A stretch of 64,000 nt of DNA from Hsuehochloa calcarea (taxonomy: Eukaryota; Streptophyta; Magnoliopsida; Poales; Poaceae): assembly GCA_036346395.1 (NCBI GenBank), contig CM070609.1, positions 49,362,777 through 49,426,776 on the forward strand, in the 5' to 3' direction. Every line of letters starts with the position of its first letter. The stretch's first letter is position 1. Both the position numbers and the translations under genes were made by a program. The notes beneath the pieces were generated by a model. It did not search any database. It saw only the letters and a list, made by a program, of their open reading frames with translations, and was not told the origin of the DNA. Of this stretch, positions 1 to 12,010 are shown in pieces.

Positions 1-833
1 ACATGTCGGCAAGTCTCTCCATCCGGCTCCCACCGAACCACCATGGCACTTGCACCAGCCCGCGCCGCTTGATCCAACCCGATCACCGAATCGCCTTCGG
101 TCATCCTTGTCTAATCTCGCACCACACTTGAGTTCATTGACCTCGCGGCATCGTCGATCGTTACGGACCTCGGCTCTCCAAGCCTAGTCCCGATCATCCT
201 CGCCGTTGACCGTCGTTGATCACCAAGCAACCTTGCACAACAATAAACAAGCAAATCGAATCCGGAACAAGTTCTTCACAACTTGACCCACGTTAGTCAA
301 AACATGCATCATGCAACACATATGCACTTTGAAACCCATGACTTTGACCTAACAAAACATCATCGCCACGGTTGGCGATGAACAAGTCGAACGGTCGAGC
401 CAGCCCCTCGGGGCGGTCGATCGCCAACTGGCGGTCGGCCGCCACCACAAGGCGGTCGGACCGCTGTAGGACTTAGCCAATTTTCAACCCCGAAAATCGA
501 AACCTCTGGAAACTTTAAACCAATAGAACTTTTGCTTGGGAACTCCAAAATTATGAGACCAAGTGTGTATTAGGATCCCCTCACTTGTCTACAACACCTA
601 TTTTTGGCCCGACCCATTCGACCATTTTGGTCACGGCGGTCGACCGCGCGCATGGCGATCCGACCGATTTGGGACCGGTCGGACCGCCATGCCATGGCGG
701 TCGGACCGCCATCGTCGAGAATGCCCGAACAGACACGAAACTTTGTCGAAAACCGTGAAACGACAAACCGTTAACGCCATTGCCAATTGTCACATCATCC
801 TAAGATCTGGAGCATATCCCCATGATATCCACA
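1..833 (-). repeat. SIRE/Maximus-type copia LTR, partial (element A)
   Basis: This is the right-hand part of a copia LTR that begins left of the window. It matches 8938-9760 (left LTR of element B) almost base for base, and more loosely the end of the D LTR at about 47000-47833. The boundary is set by the shared motif GATATCCACA followed directly by a C-rich tract (ATCTCCCCTTG), which is a polypurine tract on the minus strand. The element therefore reads right to left and this is its 3' LTR. It holds clustered GGTCGGACCG-type dyads at about 420-475 and 635-710. No gene lies here; short reading frames in this stretch are incidental. Confidence 0.85.
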
Positions 834-1890
834 ATCTCCCCTTGATGAACACATTGGCAATAATCGAAAAATGTAATTTGAAGGTTTGAAAAGTAAAATA
901 CTTCGTTTTTACAAAGGCACAACTTGGTCCATAAGCAAGAGAAAGCAATGGAAATGACCAAGTGGCATCGAATAGCATAGACAAGTGAGATAAGGCAAAA
1001 GAAAGCATAAAAACTTTGATTTCTAGAAAAATCAAAAATCTCACTTAAGGTCCATATGAAAGAACAATTGTTCAATTGACCTTTGATCATTGTGAGGTGT
1101 AATAAATGCAATTCAAGTTCGGAAGAGTCAATAAGGCAATAAGAATGCAATTCAAAACTCCCCTCACTATGATCCTCAGTTTGAGAAAATTTCAAATTCT
1201 CCAACTTTCTCCCTTTGTATAAACTTCCCAACATTGAAAATATCTTCTCCCCCTTTGACAATGGAGTCATCAAGGAATCACGCCTTCCTCTCATCCAGAG
1301 ATAGCAATTTGCAGAATGAAGAAAGAAGCAAAAAGAAGAAGTATGCATGAAATGCAATGGAGTGGCTTCATTTTTGTATTTTCAATTTTTGATTACAAGA
1401 AGCTTTGAAGATTACCCAAAAGAGCAAGTCGGCATTTCTAATATTGCACAAACAACATATCAAGCTGATAGTGCTAGCAAGATCATGGTAAGACATATAT
1501 AACAAAGCTAAGCATAAAGGCTCAAAAGTAAAGCAATGGATTTGATCAATTTAAGCAAAGCTTCAAATTCAGCAAGTTCATCAACAGGGATCCTAAGATG
1601 AAATTGGCCATGTCAAAATGTCAAAGTAAGATCAAAAATCTAACAAAGACCACATTAAGAGTCAATCAGGTCCTGTATTGAATCATTTTGCTCAGTATTT
1701 CTTAAAAGCCCATTTGTCAACAGTTTTCTCATATGCAATGAATATTGAAGTTGACTAATGATCTAACTTAGTGACAAGATCCTGGACTAGGAGCCATCCA
1801 CAAACTCATCCTAAGCTTCGACCAGAAGTTGATTAAAGGTATATCTTAGTAAAGAAGATCCTGGACTAGGAGCCATCCACAAACTCTTTC
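834..1890 (-). mobile_element. 3' untranslated region of SIRE copia A, cut by element C
   Basis: This non-coding internal sequence lies between the RNase H end and the 3' LTR of element A. It aligns throughout with 10249-11308 of element B. It holds several minus-strand polypurine tracts (plus-strand CTCCCC runs at 836, 1161 and 1246). It stops exactly after ACTCTTTC at 1890, where B continues uninterrupted (11301-11308), so the empty site for the element C insertion can be seen in B. The likely left target duplication of C is CTTTC at 1886-1890; its partner is not in the window. No coding sequence was recognised. Confidence 0.8.
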
Positions 1891-3569
1891 TGAAGGACCG
1901 AAATGGCAACAGAGGGGGGGGTGAATGGTGCAATAAAAATTAAGAACTCCCCTTTACTGTATTTAAGGCAAATCTACAAAGCCCTCTGGATCTCTTAAGA
2001 AGAGTGAAGCAAAATCAGAGAATCAAAATAAACTTTAGAGCGTTACGCCGAAATCGGAAGGTCCGATTCTACCGTGATAGTTCCGCACTCCGGTAGTTCA
2101 GGGATGCGTGCGGAAGTTCCGCTCATGATAATTCGCCGTGGACAATCGGAAGTTCCGATTGTCTGACCAAGAACGATCGCTCGGGTTTTTCCCAAAAATC
2201 CAAAGTGCTCAATCTTGAATGCTCTTCTCTGGTCAAGTTTCACAGGACATCATCCTAAGCAACATCTTGACCTCATGGAGAAGAATCGCAAACAAAGATT
2301 TAACAAACAACCCAAAATCGGATTTCTTGAAGAAGGGGCAAGAAAGACCAAAACCCGAAATAGACACGATTCTCTGATTCCTAGTTCATGAAACTTTGAG
2401 GATACATTAGCAATATCAAAACGAATCTAGATATCAAGTTTCATGCTATTTCATAAGGCGAATCAAAAGATATGCCAAAACCCTAGATATTTAACATGAG
2501 AACAGAGAGAAAGAAGAGGACATAAACAAGTAATCAAAACTCAGAGTTTCATTGATAGATATCAAATGTTTACAGATGGAAACACAGAGGAAAGATTACA
2601 TAAGATTTGAGATCATACTCTCCTCTCAACAAGCTCTCAAAAAGCAAAACAAATCTTTTTCTAGAGCTAACCTAATTTTCTCTCCAAAAGTCTAACCCTA
2701 ACCCCGGGTTCTCCCTATTTATAGCCTTGGCTAATGGGCCTCAACCCATTAAGCCCGCTACATCCGAACGGAACCGCCTCCACTTTTGCCGCTTTGCGAA
2801 AAGACCCTTCGCCCCTTGCGCACCTTACGGAAGCCTCCGTACACCTTGTTGTGCACGACTGCAACCGCTTCAAGATTCACGCCGTCTTGACACATCCCGG
2901 CCGTTCGACCTCAACGCCTCCTGCGCCTAGTCCGGTCCACGTGTCTCGCCACGACTCCATCTTGATGCTCTGCGATCAACACGCACAAAAACACATCACA
3001 TAGCATTGCACAATATCATAGCATCAATTTTTGTATAAGACTCAAACTCATACAAAATCAAAATCACAATTCAACCTTCTACGCGATTACGGACACAATC
3101 GGAAGTTCCGCACTTACCACGGCGGAAGTTTCGATTTCCTAACATCCGCACTGTCGAAATTATCGGAAGTTCCGTGCTTACCGCGGAACTTCCGATCTTC
3201 GAACATCCGCACTTGTCGAATTATCGGAAGTTCCGATACTTGCGGAACTTCCGATCTTCGAACATCCGCACGCCTAAAAATTCTATTCGATTTTCGTCTC
3301 GGAGAATCTCAATACCGATATTATCGGACACTCCGCTACCCCATCTGCGGAAGTTCCGATTCTCTTCACCAAAACCAAAACCGGTAAATCGGAAGTTCCT
3401 TTTTCCAACACCGGTAGTTCGATTAATGAACTTCCGCTCCATACAGCGGTAGTTCCGATTTCCACTGAAATACCGTAAATAGTCCAAACCAAAACCTCAA
3501 CTCTCAATCTAATCAACACACTTGTCAAATACTCATCACTCAGTGGAGGACCTCTCACATGGTCTCTCA
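1891..3569 (-). repeat. 3' LTR of element C
   Basis: The LTR is 1679 bp. It begins TGAAGGACCG at the insertion site in A. Near its left end it has the G-rich CAGAGGGGGGGGTGAATG motif typical of SIRE/Maximus LTR termini. It ends TCTCA just before the C-rich complement of the polypurine tract at 3570. Near both ends it carries clusters of CGGAAGTTCCG dyads (about 2050-2165 and 3095-3460), including a 23 bp inverted repeat with 11 bp arms at 2141-2163. The stretch 2727-3003 shows short open frames with no recognisable protein. Confidence 0.75.
3095..3271. repeat. Three tandem ~60 bp units built on CGGAAGTTCCG dyads
   Basis: Three imperfect copies lie at about 3095-3159, 3160-3220 and 3221-3271. 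Each contains ATCGGAAGTTCCG, then CGGAACTTCCGATCTTCGAA or a variant, then CATCCGCAC. The array sits in the right part of LTR C. The two orientations of the half-site alternate, so each unit holds inverted repeats as well as being a direct repeat. No function can be read from the sequence. Confidence 0.8.
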
Positions 3570-5325
3570 ATCTCCCCTTGATGAGTATATTGACAATCAC
3601 CGAAAAAGCATAAGATGAGTTTGAGATTCCAGTCAACCAAGGTCTAAACAAGTGCAATTAAGCTCAAGACCAAGTTGACAAAAAGAGAAAGACTTGAGAT
3701 GAGATGAAAGAGCAATTTTCGCAATTTTCGCACAAAACTCAAGGCTTTTCTTCAGAAGGCTTTTTCTCACAATCATTCTCCCCCTTTGGCAATAAAATCA
3801 TCAATATGTAGAAAAGGGAGGAAAAGACTATATGATGTTCATTTTAAGCATTAGGAGCCATGTAGATTATCCAAAATGACTATTAGAGTATTACACCAAG
3901 CCATAACACAGAAGAATGCTATCAAGATCATGACAATCGATGTATAGAAGAGCTAAGACAGAAAGTCCATAATCTGATTAATGATCCAGTTCTTTAGCAG
4001 GTCAATTAAGTCAAGATTGAAGTCTAGCTAAAGATATCCAAAGATGATACAAGCCATGTCAAATAATCTAAGTTGAACCAAGAAGACTCGTACTGAACAG
4101 TTTAGAGAGCTACCAGTTGAAGAAGGACTCATTTTATCCAGAACTTGGTCTCTTTGATGATAAGCAATTTTAGCACATTTTCTTTTACGAAGACTTTCTA
4201 TTTTAAGGCTCTTTAAGGTTTTATCTCGATAAAGCAAGCTCTGGACTAGGTGCCATCCACAAGCGCCTCCTAGCTTCAACCATTTTTTTTAGCCATGTGC
4301 TAGATCCCAAGCCTTATCGACCACTCCAAGCAACAGACTTAAGGAGGTGATCTTAGGTCATCAAGGCTTCCCCGAGTTCATGCCTAGTGCAATGGCAAGC
4401 CGTCTCATGAGAAAGATTTGGTGAGATCAGTTTTTCGCACAAAGAGATCATTTTGCTTTTGAAGTTTTTAGACCGATGATTAGAGATAAGTCATGTTTCT
4501 TAACAAGCGACATAGCTTACTCAAAAGTTCAAAAGAGATTCAGACTCAACTCGACCTACTTGACATGGCGAATATCATAAAAGGATAGTTTTAACGGACT
4601 AGTCTCAAGAGCTATCATGACAAGATTTTAATTCAAGTTTAGCATTTTTAAATACCTTAGCATGTCAAAGACTAAACTACACATAAAAGTCATGATAGAT
4701 CTAGCGGTTTAGCATAAATCATGGCAAGATGTAAAAAGTGAAAACAGATCATAAGGGATAATAAACAAGGCTCCATTTGATTATCATGCAATGCTTGATG
4801 AAATGTACAAAAATCCGATTCCCTTGAAATGAGATGCATCTTTTAATTGAGTTGAGTTATGACAAAATTAAGAGTATGGAATAACCAAGAATAACTCCCC
4901 ACACCAAAGGAACAAAAGCGAGAATCGATAAGTAAACCGAGAAAAGCGTCCTTTAGAGCATAGAAAAGATATAGAAAACTATCGCTCAGACAGGTTCTTA
5001 TCTACCCCATATGATTCTAGGACTATCACCGATCTATACAAACACTAAGGAGCAAACAACATCCCTGTCTACCCAAGGGTGGCCCGACCCTGCTAGAACC
5101 TATAAGAAGTGAGTAAGCTCTACTTAGAGAGGGAAGAGACACTAATAAGCGACATCCTAGAAGCACAAGACAAGAAGTAGCGATCAAAGCAATGTGGCAA
5201 GAGAAACACTCTAACCTATCTTTGGAAGGACTTCGACCCGAAATATTAAAAGAAATGAAACCAGAAAGGAGTAATAGTATAATATAATATAATATAATAT
5301 AATACAGTAGTAGCACAAAGCTCCC
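3570..5325 (-). other. Non-coding 3' region of element C with polypurine tract
   Basis: This is an AT-rich stretch between LTR C and the end of its RNase H. The polypurine tract next to the LTR reads ATCTCCCCTTG on the plus strand (3570-3580), and a second C-rich tract CTCCCCCTTTGGC lies at about 3778. It shares scattered phrases with the equivalent regions of A, B and D (for example TCTGGACTAGGTGCCATCC near 4240). I see no gene in it. Confidence 0.65.
5277..5304. repeat. (TATAA)n microsatellite
   Basis: There are five to six perfect 5 bp TATAA-type units near the end of the element C coding region, just beyond the RNase H stop on the minus strand. Confidence 0.85.
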
Positions 5326-5972
5326 CTCACAGTGATCGTAAGGACAAACCACCCCAAGCTCTCCGCAGAGTGAAAACCGAGAGCATCCGGAGGCTTAGTG
5401 AAGATATCGCGCCAACGGTGCTCACTCTCCAAAATGGCTGAGCACAATGTCACCCTTCTCTACATGATCTCGAAGAAAGTGATATCGAATATCTATATGC
5501 TTGGTCCGAGAATGTTGCCTTTGGGTTCTTGGCAATGCAAATCGCAGACGTGTTATCACGAGAAGAGTGGAGCGCAATCGATAGATAGCCCGAAATCCTG
5601 CGGTCGAGACCATCCAAAGCACTTGACTACGACAGCGGGCTGCGACAGCGTGCTCGGCCTCTGCGGTGGGTGCGCAACACCGGATTGCTTCCTCGGCGAC
5701 CGGAGGCGAGAGAAGTGCCAATGAATTGGCAAGTGCGGAAGTGCTCTTCCTATCTATCCTCTGACCCGTGAAATCTGCATCGGAGAAGGCTCTAAGAGAT
5801 AGACAAGAAGAGGAAGAGTACGGATACCATAGTCAATAGTAGCTCGAAGGTACCGAAGATGCGCTTCACCGCTTTGACGGTGAGATCTGCGAGAGAAGCT
5901 CAAACCGAGCACAAAGACACCTGAGAAAAGTGTATGTCCGGTCTCGAGGTGTGAGGTACAAGAGAGAGCCAA

Positions 5973-6527
5973 TCATGCTCCTAAAATCCTTTTGGTCAAC
6001 GAGTTCGCCGTCTTCATCCGGATCGAGGCATTTGTAGATGCCATTGGAGTTGATACTGGCTTTCCATCATTCATGTCGAAACGCTTCAGGAGGTCTCGAG
6101 TGTATTTGCCTTGATGAAGAAAGGTACCCTCCCGAGTCTGTTTGATTTGGAAGCCAAGGAAGAAGCTCAACTCGCCCATCATGCTCATTTCAAACTCCGA
6201 GCTCATGACATCGGAAAACTGGGAAACAAGAGCATGCGAGGAGCCGCCAAAGATAATGTCATCCACATAGATCTGGACGAGCAAAAGATCAGTGCCAAGA
6301 CGGCGAATGAACAAGGTCTTGTCAATTTTACCCATCTCAAAACCATGGCTCAGCAGATAGGACTTAAGCCTTTCATACCAAGCTCTGGGAGCCTGCTTGA
6401 GTCCATACAAAGCTTTGGAAAGCCTGTAGACATGGTTAGGGTATTTGGGGTTCTCGAAACCAGGAGGCTGTCTGACATAGACTTCTTCCTCAATAAGGCC
6501 ATTGAGGAAGGCACTCTTGACATCCAT
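5973..6527 (-). CDS. Intact reverse transcriptase segment of element C
   Basis: This is a 184 aa open frame spanning the core of a copia reverse transcriptase. It starts MDVKSAFLNG, has the signature YGLKQAPRAWYERL at residues 41-54, and has the catalytic YVDD at residues 87-90 followed by DIIFGGSS. The next motif is EFEMSMMGELSFFLG. It is the cleanest coding piece of the left block. It is only an internal part of a polyprotein, with no start or stop of its own. Confidence 0.85.
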   Translation of the reverse strand: MDVKSAFLNGLIEEEVYVRQPPGFENPKYPNHVYRLSKALYGLKQAPRAWYERLKSYLLSHGFEMGKIDKTLFIRRLGTDLLLVQIYVDDIIFGGSSHALVSQFSDVMSSEFEMSMMGELSFFLGFQIKQTREGTFLHQGKYTRDLLKRFDMNDGKPVSTPMASTNASIRMKTANSLTKRILGA

Positions 6528-7760
6528 CTGGTAAAGCTTGAAACCCTTAGAAGCTGCAAAGGCAAGCAGGATTCTAATGGCTTCAAGTCTAGCTACAGGG
6601 GCAAAAGTCTCTTCGAAATCTAGACCCTCAACTTGAGAGTAACCACAGAGCTACCAGCCTAGCCTTGTTTCGAATGACTAACCCATCTTCACTTTGCTTG
6701 TTCTTGAACACCCATTTGGTCCCAATGATATTGTGACCTTGAGGGGGCTCAACAAGGGACCAGACCTTGTTTCTTTCAAAGTTTTCCAACTCCTCATGCA
6801 TAGCGTTTGTCCAAGACTCATCAGATAGAGCATGACAAACGTCTTTAGGCTCAAATGAGGCGACAAAGGCGAGAATGGAGACAGAAGAGAGACAAACCAG
6901 TTTTGAGCGTGTGACACGCTCAAAGAGGTCTCAATGATCTGCTCTGAAGGATGGTCCTTTTGAATGTGTCTTGGAGGTCGGGGTGAGATGAAGAAGTGGC
7001 CTCTACCTCATTAGCGAGATTAGATAGGGACAGAGCCACTAGCTTCAGAAGAAGCAGAAGGTAAGGGCTGATCTCCTCGAGGTGCGGTGGAAGAAGGCAC
7101 CTCAAGAGGAAGAGGAAGATCTGGATCGGGTAAACAACCCTCATCTCCATCCTCCTCATCGTCCACAAAGATGGACTCGATCGCTCTAAGGAACACGAGA
7201 TATCGGGCCTAGTCCCTGGTGGCCTCATCGAAGGTCACCTCCTGAGTTTCTAACAATTTACTAGATTCGCGATTCCGGACTCTATAGGCACGAGAAGAAG
7301 TCGAGTAACCCGAAAGATCCCATCACAAGATCGTGACTCGAACTTATCTAGGTTCCCGGACTTGAGAATAAAACACTTGCAACCAAACACACGAAAATGC
7401 GAGGCGCTGGGTTTCGCCCATATCTCAACTCATAAGAAGTGCGATGCAAGAGTGCAGAAGAAAACTCTGTTAGAAACATGACAAGCGTAGCAATTCCCTC
7501 ACCCAAAACTTCCTAGGTGTAGAGTACTCATCAAGCATCGTCACGCCATCTCGACCAAGGTGCGGTTCTTCCTCTCCACAACACCATTTTGTTGAGGGCG
7601 TATGGAGACGAGGCGGTGCTCTACACTGTCTCACCACAAAACTCTCAAAGTAGGAATTCTTGAACTCGGTGCCATTATCGGTCAATTGCTCGTAATGCAC
7701 AGGGAGCTCAGCAGAAAGCCTACTAAAAGACCACGAAAAGAGTAAACGTCTCATCCTTAA

Positions 7761-7815
7761 GAAAAACACCCAAGAATACCTCGAGGCTAAGAAGAACACC
7801 CAAGAATACCTCGAG
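7761..7815. repeat. 30 bp tandem duplication beside the C/B junction
   Basis: AACACCCAAGAATACCTCGAG occurs at about 7765-7785 and again at 7795-7815, giving a 30 bp period. The homologous integrase of element B (around 14395) has the segment once. It lies 11 bp from the point where integrase C switches to LTR B. Confidence 0.75.
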
Positions 7816-7826
7816 AAGTCATCGAC

Positions 7827-9760
7827 CGACTAGAGGGGGTGAATAGGAGCACGCTCACTTTTCAACTTCGATTAGATTCAACACAAATTTCACTCCAATA
7901 GCTATAGAAGCTATGAAGATCGATATACGATCTGTTGGAAGACTAGGATTGAATCAATCAAAACCCGAAGCAAAACAACCAAAAACAACAAAACTGAATT
8001 TCCTAAGTGTGGGCGGTCGACCTCTATTCAAGGGCGGTCCGACCGGTCCTATAGGCGGTCCGACCTCGATGAGGCGGTCAGACCTCGGCCGATGAACAGT
8101 GAAATCGGCCGAAAAACGAAGATGCAAATAGATGTAACTTTTGATCTACAACTCCAAACTTGATGAAACTTGGTACACACCTTCTCTAGGATGTCGGGAA
8201 CCTATTCAATCGAAGATCGTGAAGATCTTTGGAAAAGTTCAGACCTTTTTCAGTTTGAGAGGTGGAAGGTTTGAAGCAGAGTCAAAGCGAAAACTATATC
8301 GAAAAACTTGCTCGTGGGTGATTGATGATCAAGATGATCTTAGATGTGTTCCCACATGTCACAGCAAGCTAGATCATGCAAAGAAATCAATCAAAACATG
8401 CGAATCAAAGAAAGACTCAAAATCACCAAATAGAGAGAAGAAGGGCAAATGAACTCATCTTAAAGAGAACTCTTCTTTGGATTGATTTGATAATGTATCG
8501 ATTCTGACCACTCATACGGATACGCATGGACACAAGATCAAAACATCTCTCTCTCTAGAACCCTAATCTCCACTAAACCTTCCCTAAGCACTTAAGCCAA
8601 AACTAGGGTTTCAAGCATGAAAGGGTTGAAGGGTGCAGCCACCTCCTCCTCTATTTATAGTGGAGACTTAAACCTTCTAGAAGAGTCACCCTAATGGGCT
8701 CCGTTAAGGCCCAAAACAAGCGGGTCACACTGCACGCACGCCTCTCGCGCCGTCTTCATCTCCTCTTGACCTACTCCGCTTCTCCACGCCATCTTGCGCC
8801 GCGAGTCGTCAAAAGTCACCAAGGCGGTATTTGGTATAATTACCAAATACCCCTTCTCGATCTTTGCAAAGACCGAGTCCCATCTTTGTGAAGCACCTCC
8901 CATGCTTCGCCACGTGTTGGTTGATCAGCGGCTCTCAACATGTCGGCAAGTCTCTCCTATCGGCTCCCACGAGAACCACCATGGCACTTGCACCGACCCA
9001 GCGCAGCTTGATCCAACGATCGCCCGAAGCGCCTGTTCGGTCATCCTTGTCTATCTGCACCACACTTGAGTTCATTGACCTCACGGCATCGTCGATCGTT
9101 ACGGACCTCGGCTCTCAAAGCCTAGTTCGATCATCCTTGCCGTTGACCGTCGTTGATCACCAAGCAACACGCACAACAATAAACAAGCAAATCGAATCAG
9201 GAACAAGTTCTTCACAACTTGACCCACGTTAGTCAAAACATGCATCATGCAACACATATGCCTTTGAAACCCATGACTTTGACCTAACAAATCATCATCG
9301 CCACGAAGTTGGCGATGAATAAATCGAGCACGTCAGGCAGCCCCTCGGGGCGGTCGGCCCGCCAACCGGCGATCGACCGCCACCACAAGGCGGTCGGACC
9401 GCGTAGGACAGCCAATTTTCAACCCACGAAAATCCGAAACCTCTGGAAACTTTAAACCAATAGAACTTTGCTTGGGAACTCCAAAAATATGAGACCAAGT
9501 GTATTAGGATCCCTCACTTGTCTACAACACCTATTTTTGGCCCCCATTCGACCATTTTGGTCACGGTAGGTCGACCGCGCACATGGCGATCCGACCGATT
9601 TGGGACGATCGGACCGCCATGCTATGGCGGTCGGACCGCCACCATCGAATGCTGAGCAGATCTGAAACTTTGTCGAAAACCGTGAAGCGACAAACCGTTA
9701 ACGCCATTGCCAATTGTCACATCATCCTAAGATCTGGAGCATATCCCCATGATATCCACA
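7827..9760 (-). repeat. Left (3') LTR of element B
   Basis: The LTR is about 1.93 kb. It starts within ACTAGAGGGGGTGAATAG (the SIRE terminal motif, also at 17429 and 46020) and ends GATATCCACA at 9760. It contains GGCGGTCCGACC/GGTCGGACCGCC dyads at about 8018-8090 and 9350-9640, and a TATTTATAG box at 8652-8660 (plus strand). The right end is repeated by the duplication described next. No gene. Confidence 0.8.
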
Positions 9761-10417
9761 ATCTCCCCTTGATGAACACATTGGCAATAATCCGAAAAAT
9801 GTAATTTGAAGGTTTGAAAAGTAAAATACTTCGTTTTAGCACAAAGGCACAACTTGGTCCATAAGCAAGAGAAAGCAATGGAAATGACCAAGCGGCATCG
9901 AATAGCATAGACAAGTGAGATAAGGCACTTAAACCAATAGAACTTTGTAGGAACTCAAAAATATGAGACCAAGTGTATTAGGATCCCTCACTTGTCTACA
10001 ACACCTATTTTTGGCCCAAATTTATTCTCGACCATTTTGGTCACGCAATGGGTCCGATCACGACATGGCCGGCCGATCAGACGATTTGGGACCTGGCCGG
10101 ATCGCCATGCTATGGCCGGTCGGACCACCGTCGAGAATGCGAGCGGATCTGAAACTTTGTCGAAAACCCGTGAAGCGACAAGCCGGTTAACGCCATTGCC
10201 AATTGTCACATCATCCTAAGATCCGAGCATATCCCCATGATATCCACAATCTCCCCTTGATGAACACATTGGCAATAATCCGGAAAATGTAATTTGAAGG
10301 TTTGAAAAGTAAAATACTTAGTTTTAGCACAAAGGCACAACTTGGTCCATAAGCAAGAGAAAGCAATGGAAATGACCAAGGCGGCATCGAAATAGCATAG
10401 ACAAGTGAGATAAGGCA
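9452..10417. repeat. Imperfect ~480 bp tandem duplication across the LTR B end
   Basis: Unit 1 is about 9452-9927 and unit 2 about 9928-10417. Each begins TTAAACCAATAGAACTTTG, runs through the LTR end (GATATCCACA at 9760 and at 10248), the polypurine tract and the start of the 3' untranslated region, and ends near GAGATAAGGCA. The same region in element A (about 510-990) is single. The units differ mainly in the GC-rich dyad part. It could be a real duplication or an assembly artefact. Confidence 0.8.
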
Positions 10418-12010
10418 AAAGCATAAAAACTTTGATTTCGAGAAAAAGTCAAAATCTCACTTAAGGTCCATATGAAAGAACAATTGTTCAATTGACCTTT
10501 GATCATTGTGAGGTGTAATAAATGCAATTCAAGTTCAGAAGAGTCAATAAGGCAATAAGAATGCAATTCAAAAGCTCCCCCTCACTATGATCCTCGGATT
10601 TCAGAAAATTTCAAATTCCCCAACTTTCTCCCCTTTGTATAAACTTCCCCAACATTGAAAATATCTTCTCCCCCTTTGACAATGGAGTCATCAAGGAATC
10701 ACGCCTTCCTCTCATCCAGAGATAGCAATTTGCAGAATGAAGAAAGAAGCAAAAAGAAGAAGTATGCACGAAATGCAATGGGTGGCTTCATTTTGTATTT
10801 TTCAATTTTGATTACAAGAAGCTTTGAAGATTACCCAAAAGAGCAAGTCAGCATTTCTAATATTGCACAAACAACATATCAAGCCTGATAGTGCTAGCAA
10901 GATCATGGTAAGACATATATAACAAAGCTAAGCATAAAGGCTCAAAAGTAAAGCAATGGATTTGATCAATTTAAGCAAAGCTTCAAATTCAGCAAGTTCA
11001 TCAACAGGGATCCTAAAATGAAATTGGCCATGTCAAAATGTCAAAGAAGATAAAAAATCTAACAAAGACCACATTAAGAGTCAATCAGGTCCAGTATTGA
11101 ATCATTTTGCTCGATATTTCTTAAAAGCCCATTTGTCAACGGTTTTCTCATATGCAATGAATATTGAAGTTGACTAATGATCTAACTTAGTGACAAGATC
11201 TGGACTAGGAGCCATCCACAAACTCATCCTAAGCTTCGACCGAGAAGTTGATTAAAGGTATATCTTAGTAAAGAAGATCTGGACTAGGAGCCATCCACAA
11301 ACTCTTTCTAAGCTTCTACCAAGGCGACAAATCTTGAGGTTCATGTCATTTCGACAAGCAATCCCCATGAGATCGTGCGGATCATCAAACTATCTCCAAG
11401 TTCATGTCATTTGACAAGCGGTCTCGTAAGAATAGTTTGGCACATTTTAAGCATAAGACAATCTTGATTTTCATTTTTTTACAAAAGCGGTTTTAGAATC
11501 TCAAGAACACAAAAGCTCAAGTAATGGTCAATTTTAGATTCAAGAGCTTACAAAGCAATTACAGCGGGGCCAATGTCACAAAAGGAGCACTAATTGCAAC
11601 TCGCTAAAACATCCACAAATTGCAATTTTTAGTTCGAGTTGTTTTAAAGTTCTAGCTCATATAGCAAAGACTTAGCTACACATGTAAAAGCATGATAATT
11701 TTAGCAAGTCAAAGAACTAGACATGGCATTGAGCAAGAATTGAAATACTAAAGCTCAAAGAGTAATAGGCAATGAGCTTCATCAATTTTAAAAGATATGC
11801 GAGAAGATCTTATATTACAATGCATCTTTTTGAATTTTCATACCACTTGATGTATTTTTCATATGAATGCAATATGATACAATGAGATGCAATAAAAGCC
11901 TAAAAACCTAAAAAGTTCAAAAAGATCACTAAGTTCGGAAAAGAACAATAAAAGATCAAAAGAACAAGGTAAGATCGAGAAAAGATCGAACTCCCCTCAA
12001 ACCAACCCAT
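10249..12010 (-). other. Non-coding 3' region of element B
   Basis: This is AT-rich sequence between the second LTR end and the RNase H stop. It is homologous to 834-1890 for its first kilobase and includes the empty insertion site of element C after 11308. Polypurine-type tracts (CTCCCC on the plus strand) occur at 10575, 10667 and 11992. No coding sequence was recognised. Confidence 0.65.

Larger units (their letters stand above)
1891..7826 (-). mobile_element. SIRE/Maximus-type Ty1/copia element C, 3' half
   Basis: A second SIRE-type element, distinct from A/B/D in LTR sequence, is inserted in A. In plus coordinates it runs LTR (1891-3569), polypurine tract, long 3' untranslated region (3570-5325), RNase H, RT and part of integrase. 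It ends abruptly inside integrase at about 7826, where the LTR of element B starts. Gag, protease and its right LTR are not in the window. The simplest reading is that B inserted into C and the remainder of C lay beyond B's right end, which is never reached. Confidence 0.75.
5325..7826 (-). pseudogene. Element C pol fragment: RNase H, RT and partial integrase
   Basis: This is a minus-strand Ty1/copia polyprotein. From the C-terminal end leftwards to rightwards: RNase H with the terminal DIFTKPPD motif at about 5330-5740; reverse transcriptase at 5754-6660, including an intact 184 aa frame; a linker at about 6680-7230 with acidic stretches; and integrase at about 7240-7826 with DNGTEFKNSYFESF and a downstream MLDEYSTPRKFWV. 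The copia order (integrase before RT) and the SIRE-like protein spelling assign it. It is frameshifted in several places and lacks everything upstream of mid-integrase. Some frameshifts may be sequencing errors. Confidence 0.8.

Noticed and set aside
3095..3271. CRISPR-like regularly spaced repeats
   Set aside because: Three ~60 bp units of inverted motifs in a plant LTR; repeats and 'spacers' are both conserved between units, there are no cas genes, and this is nuclear plant DNA.
5026..5352. 108 aa minus-strand frame with a hydrophobic, Tyr/Leu-rich stretch resembling a membrane segment
   Set aside because: The hydrophobic run is the translation of the (TATAA)n microsatellite just after the RNase H end of element C.
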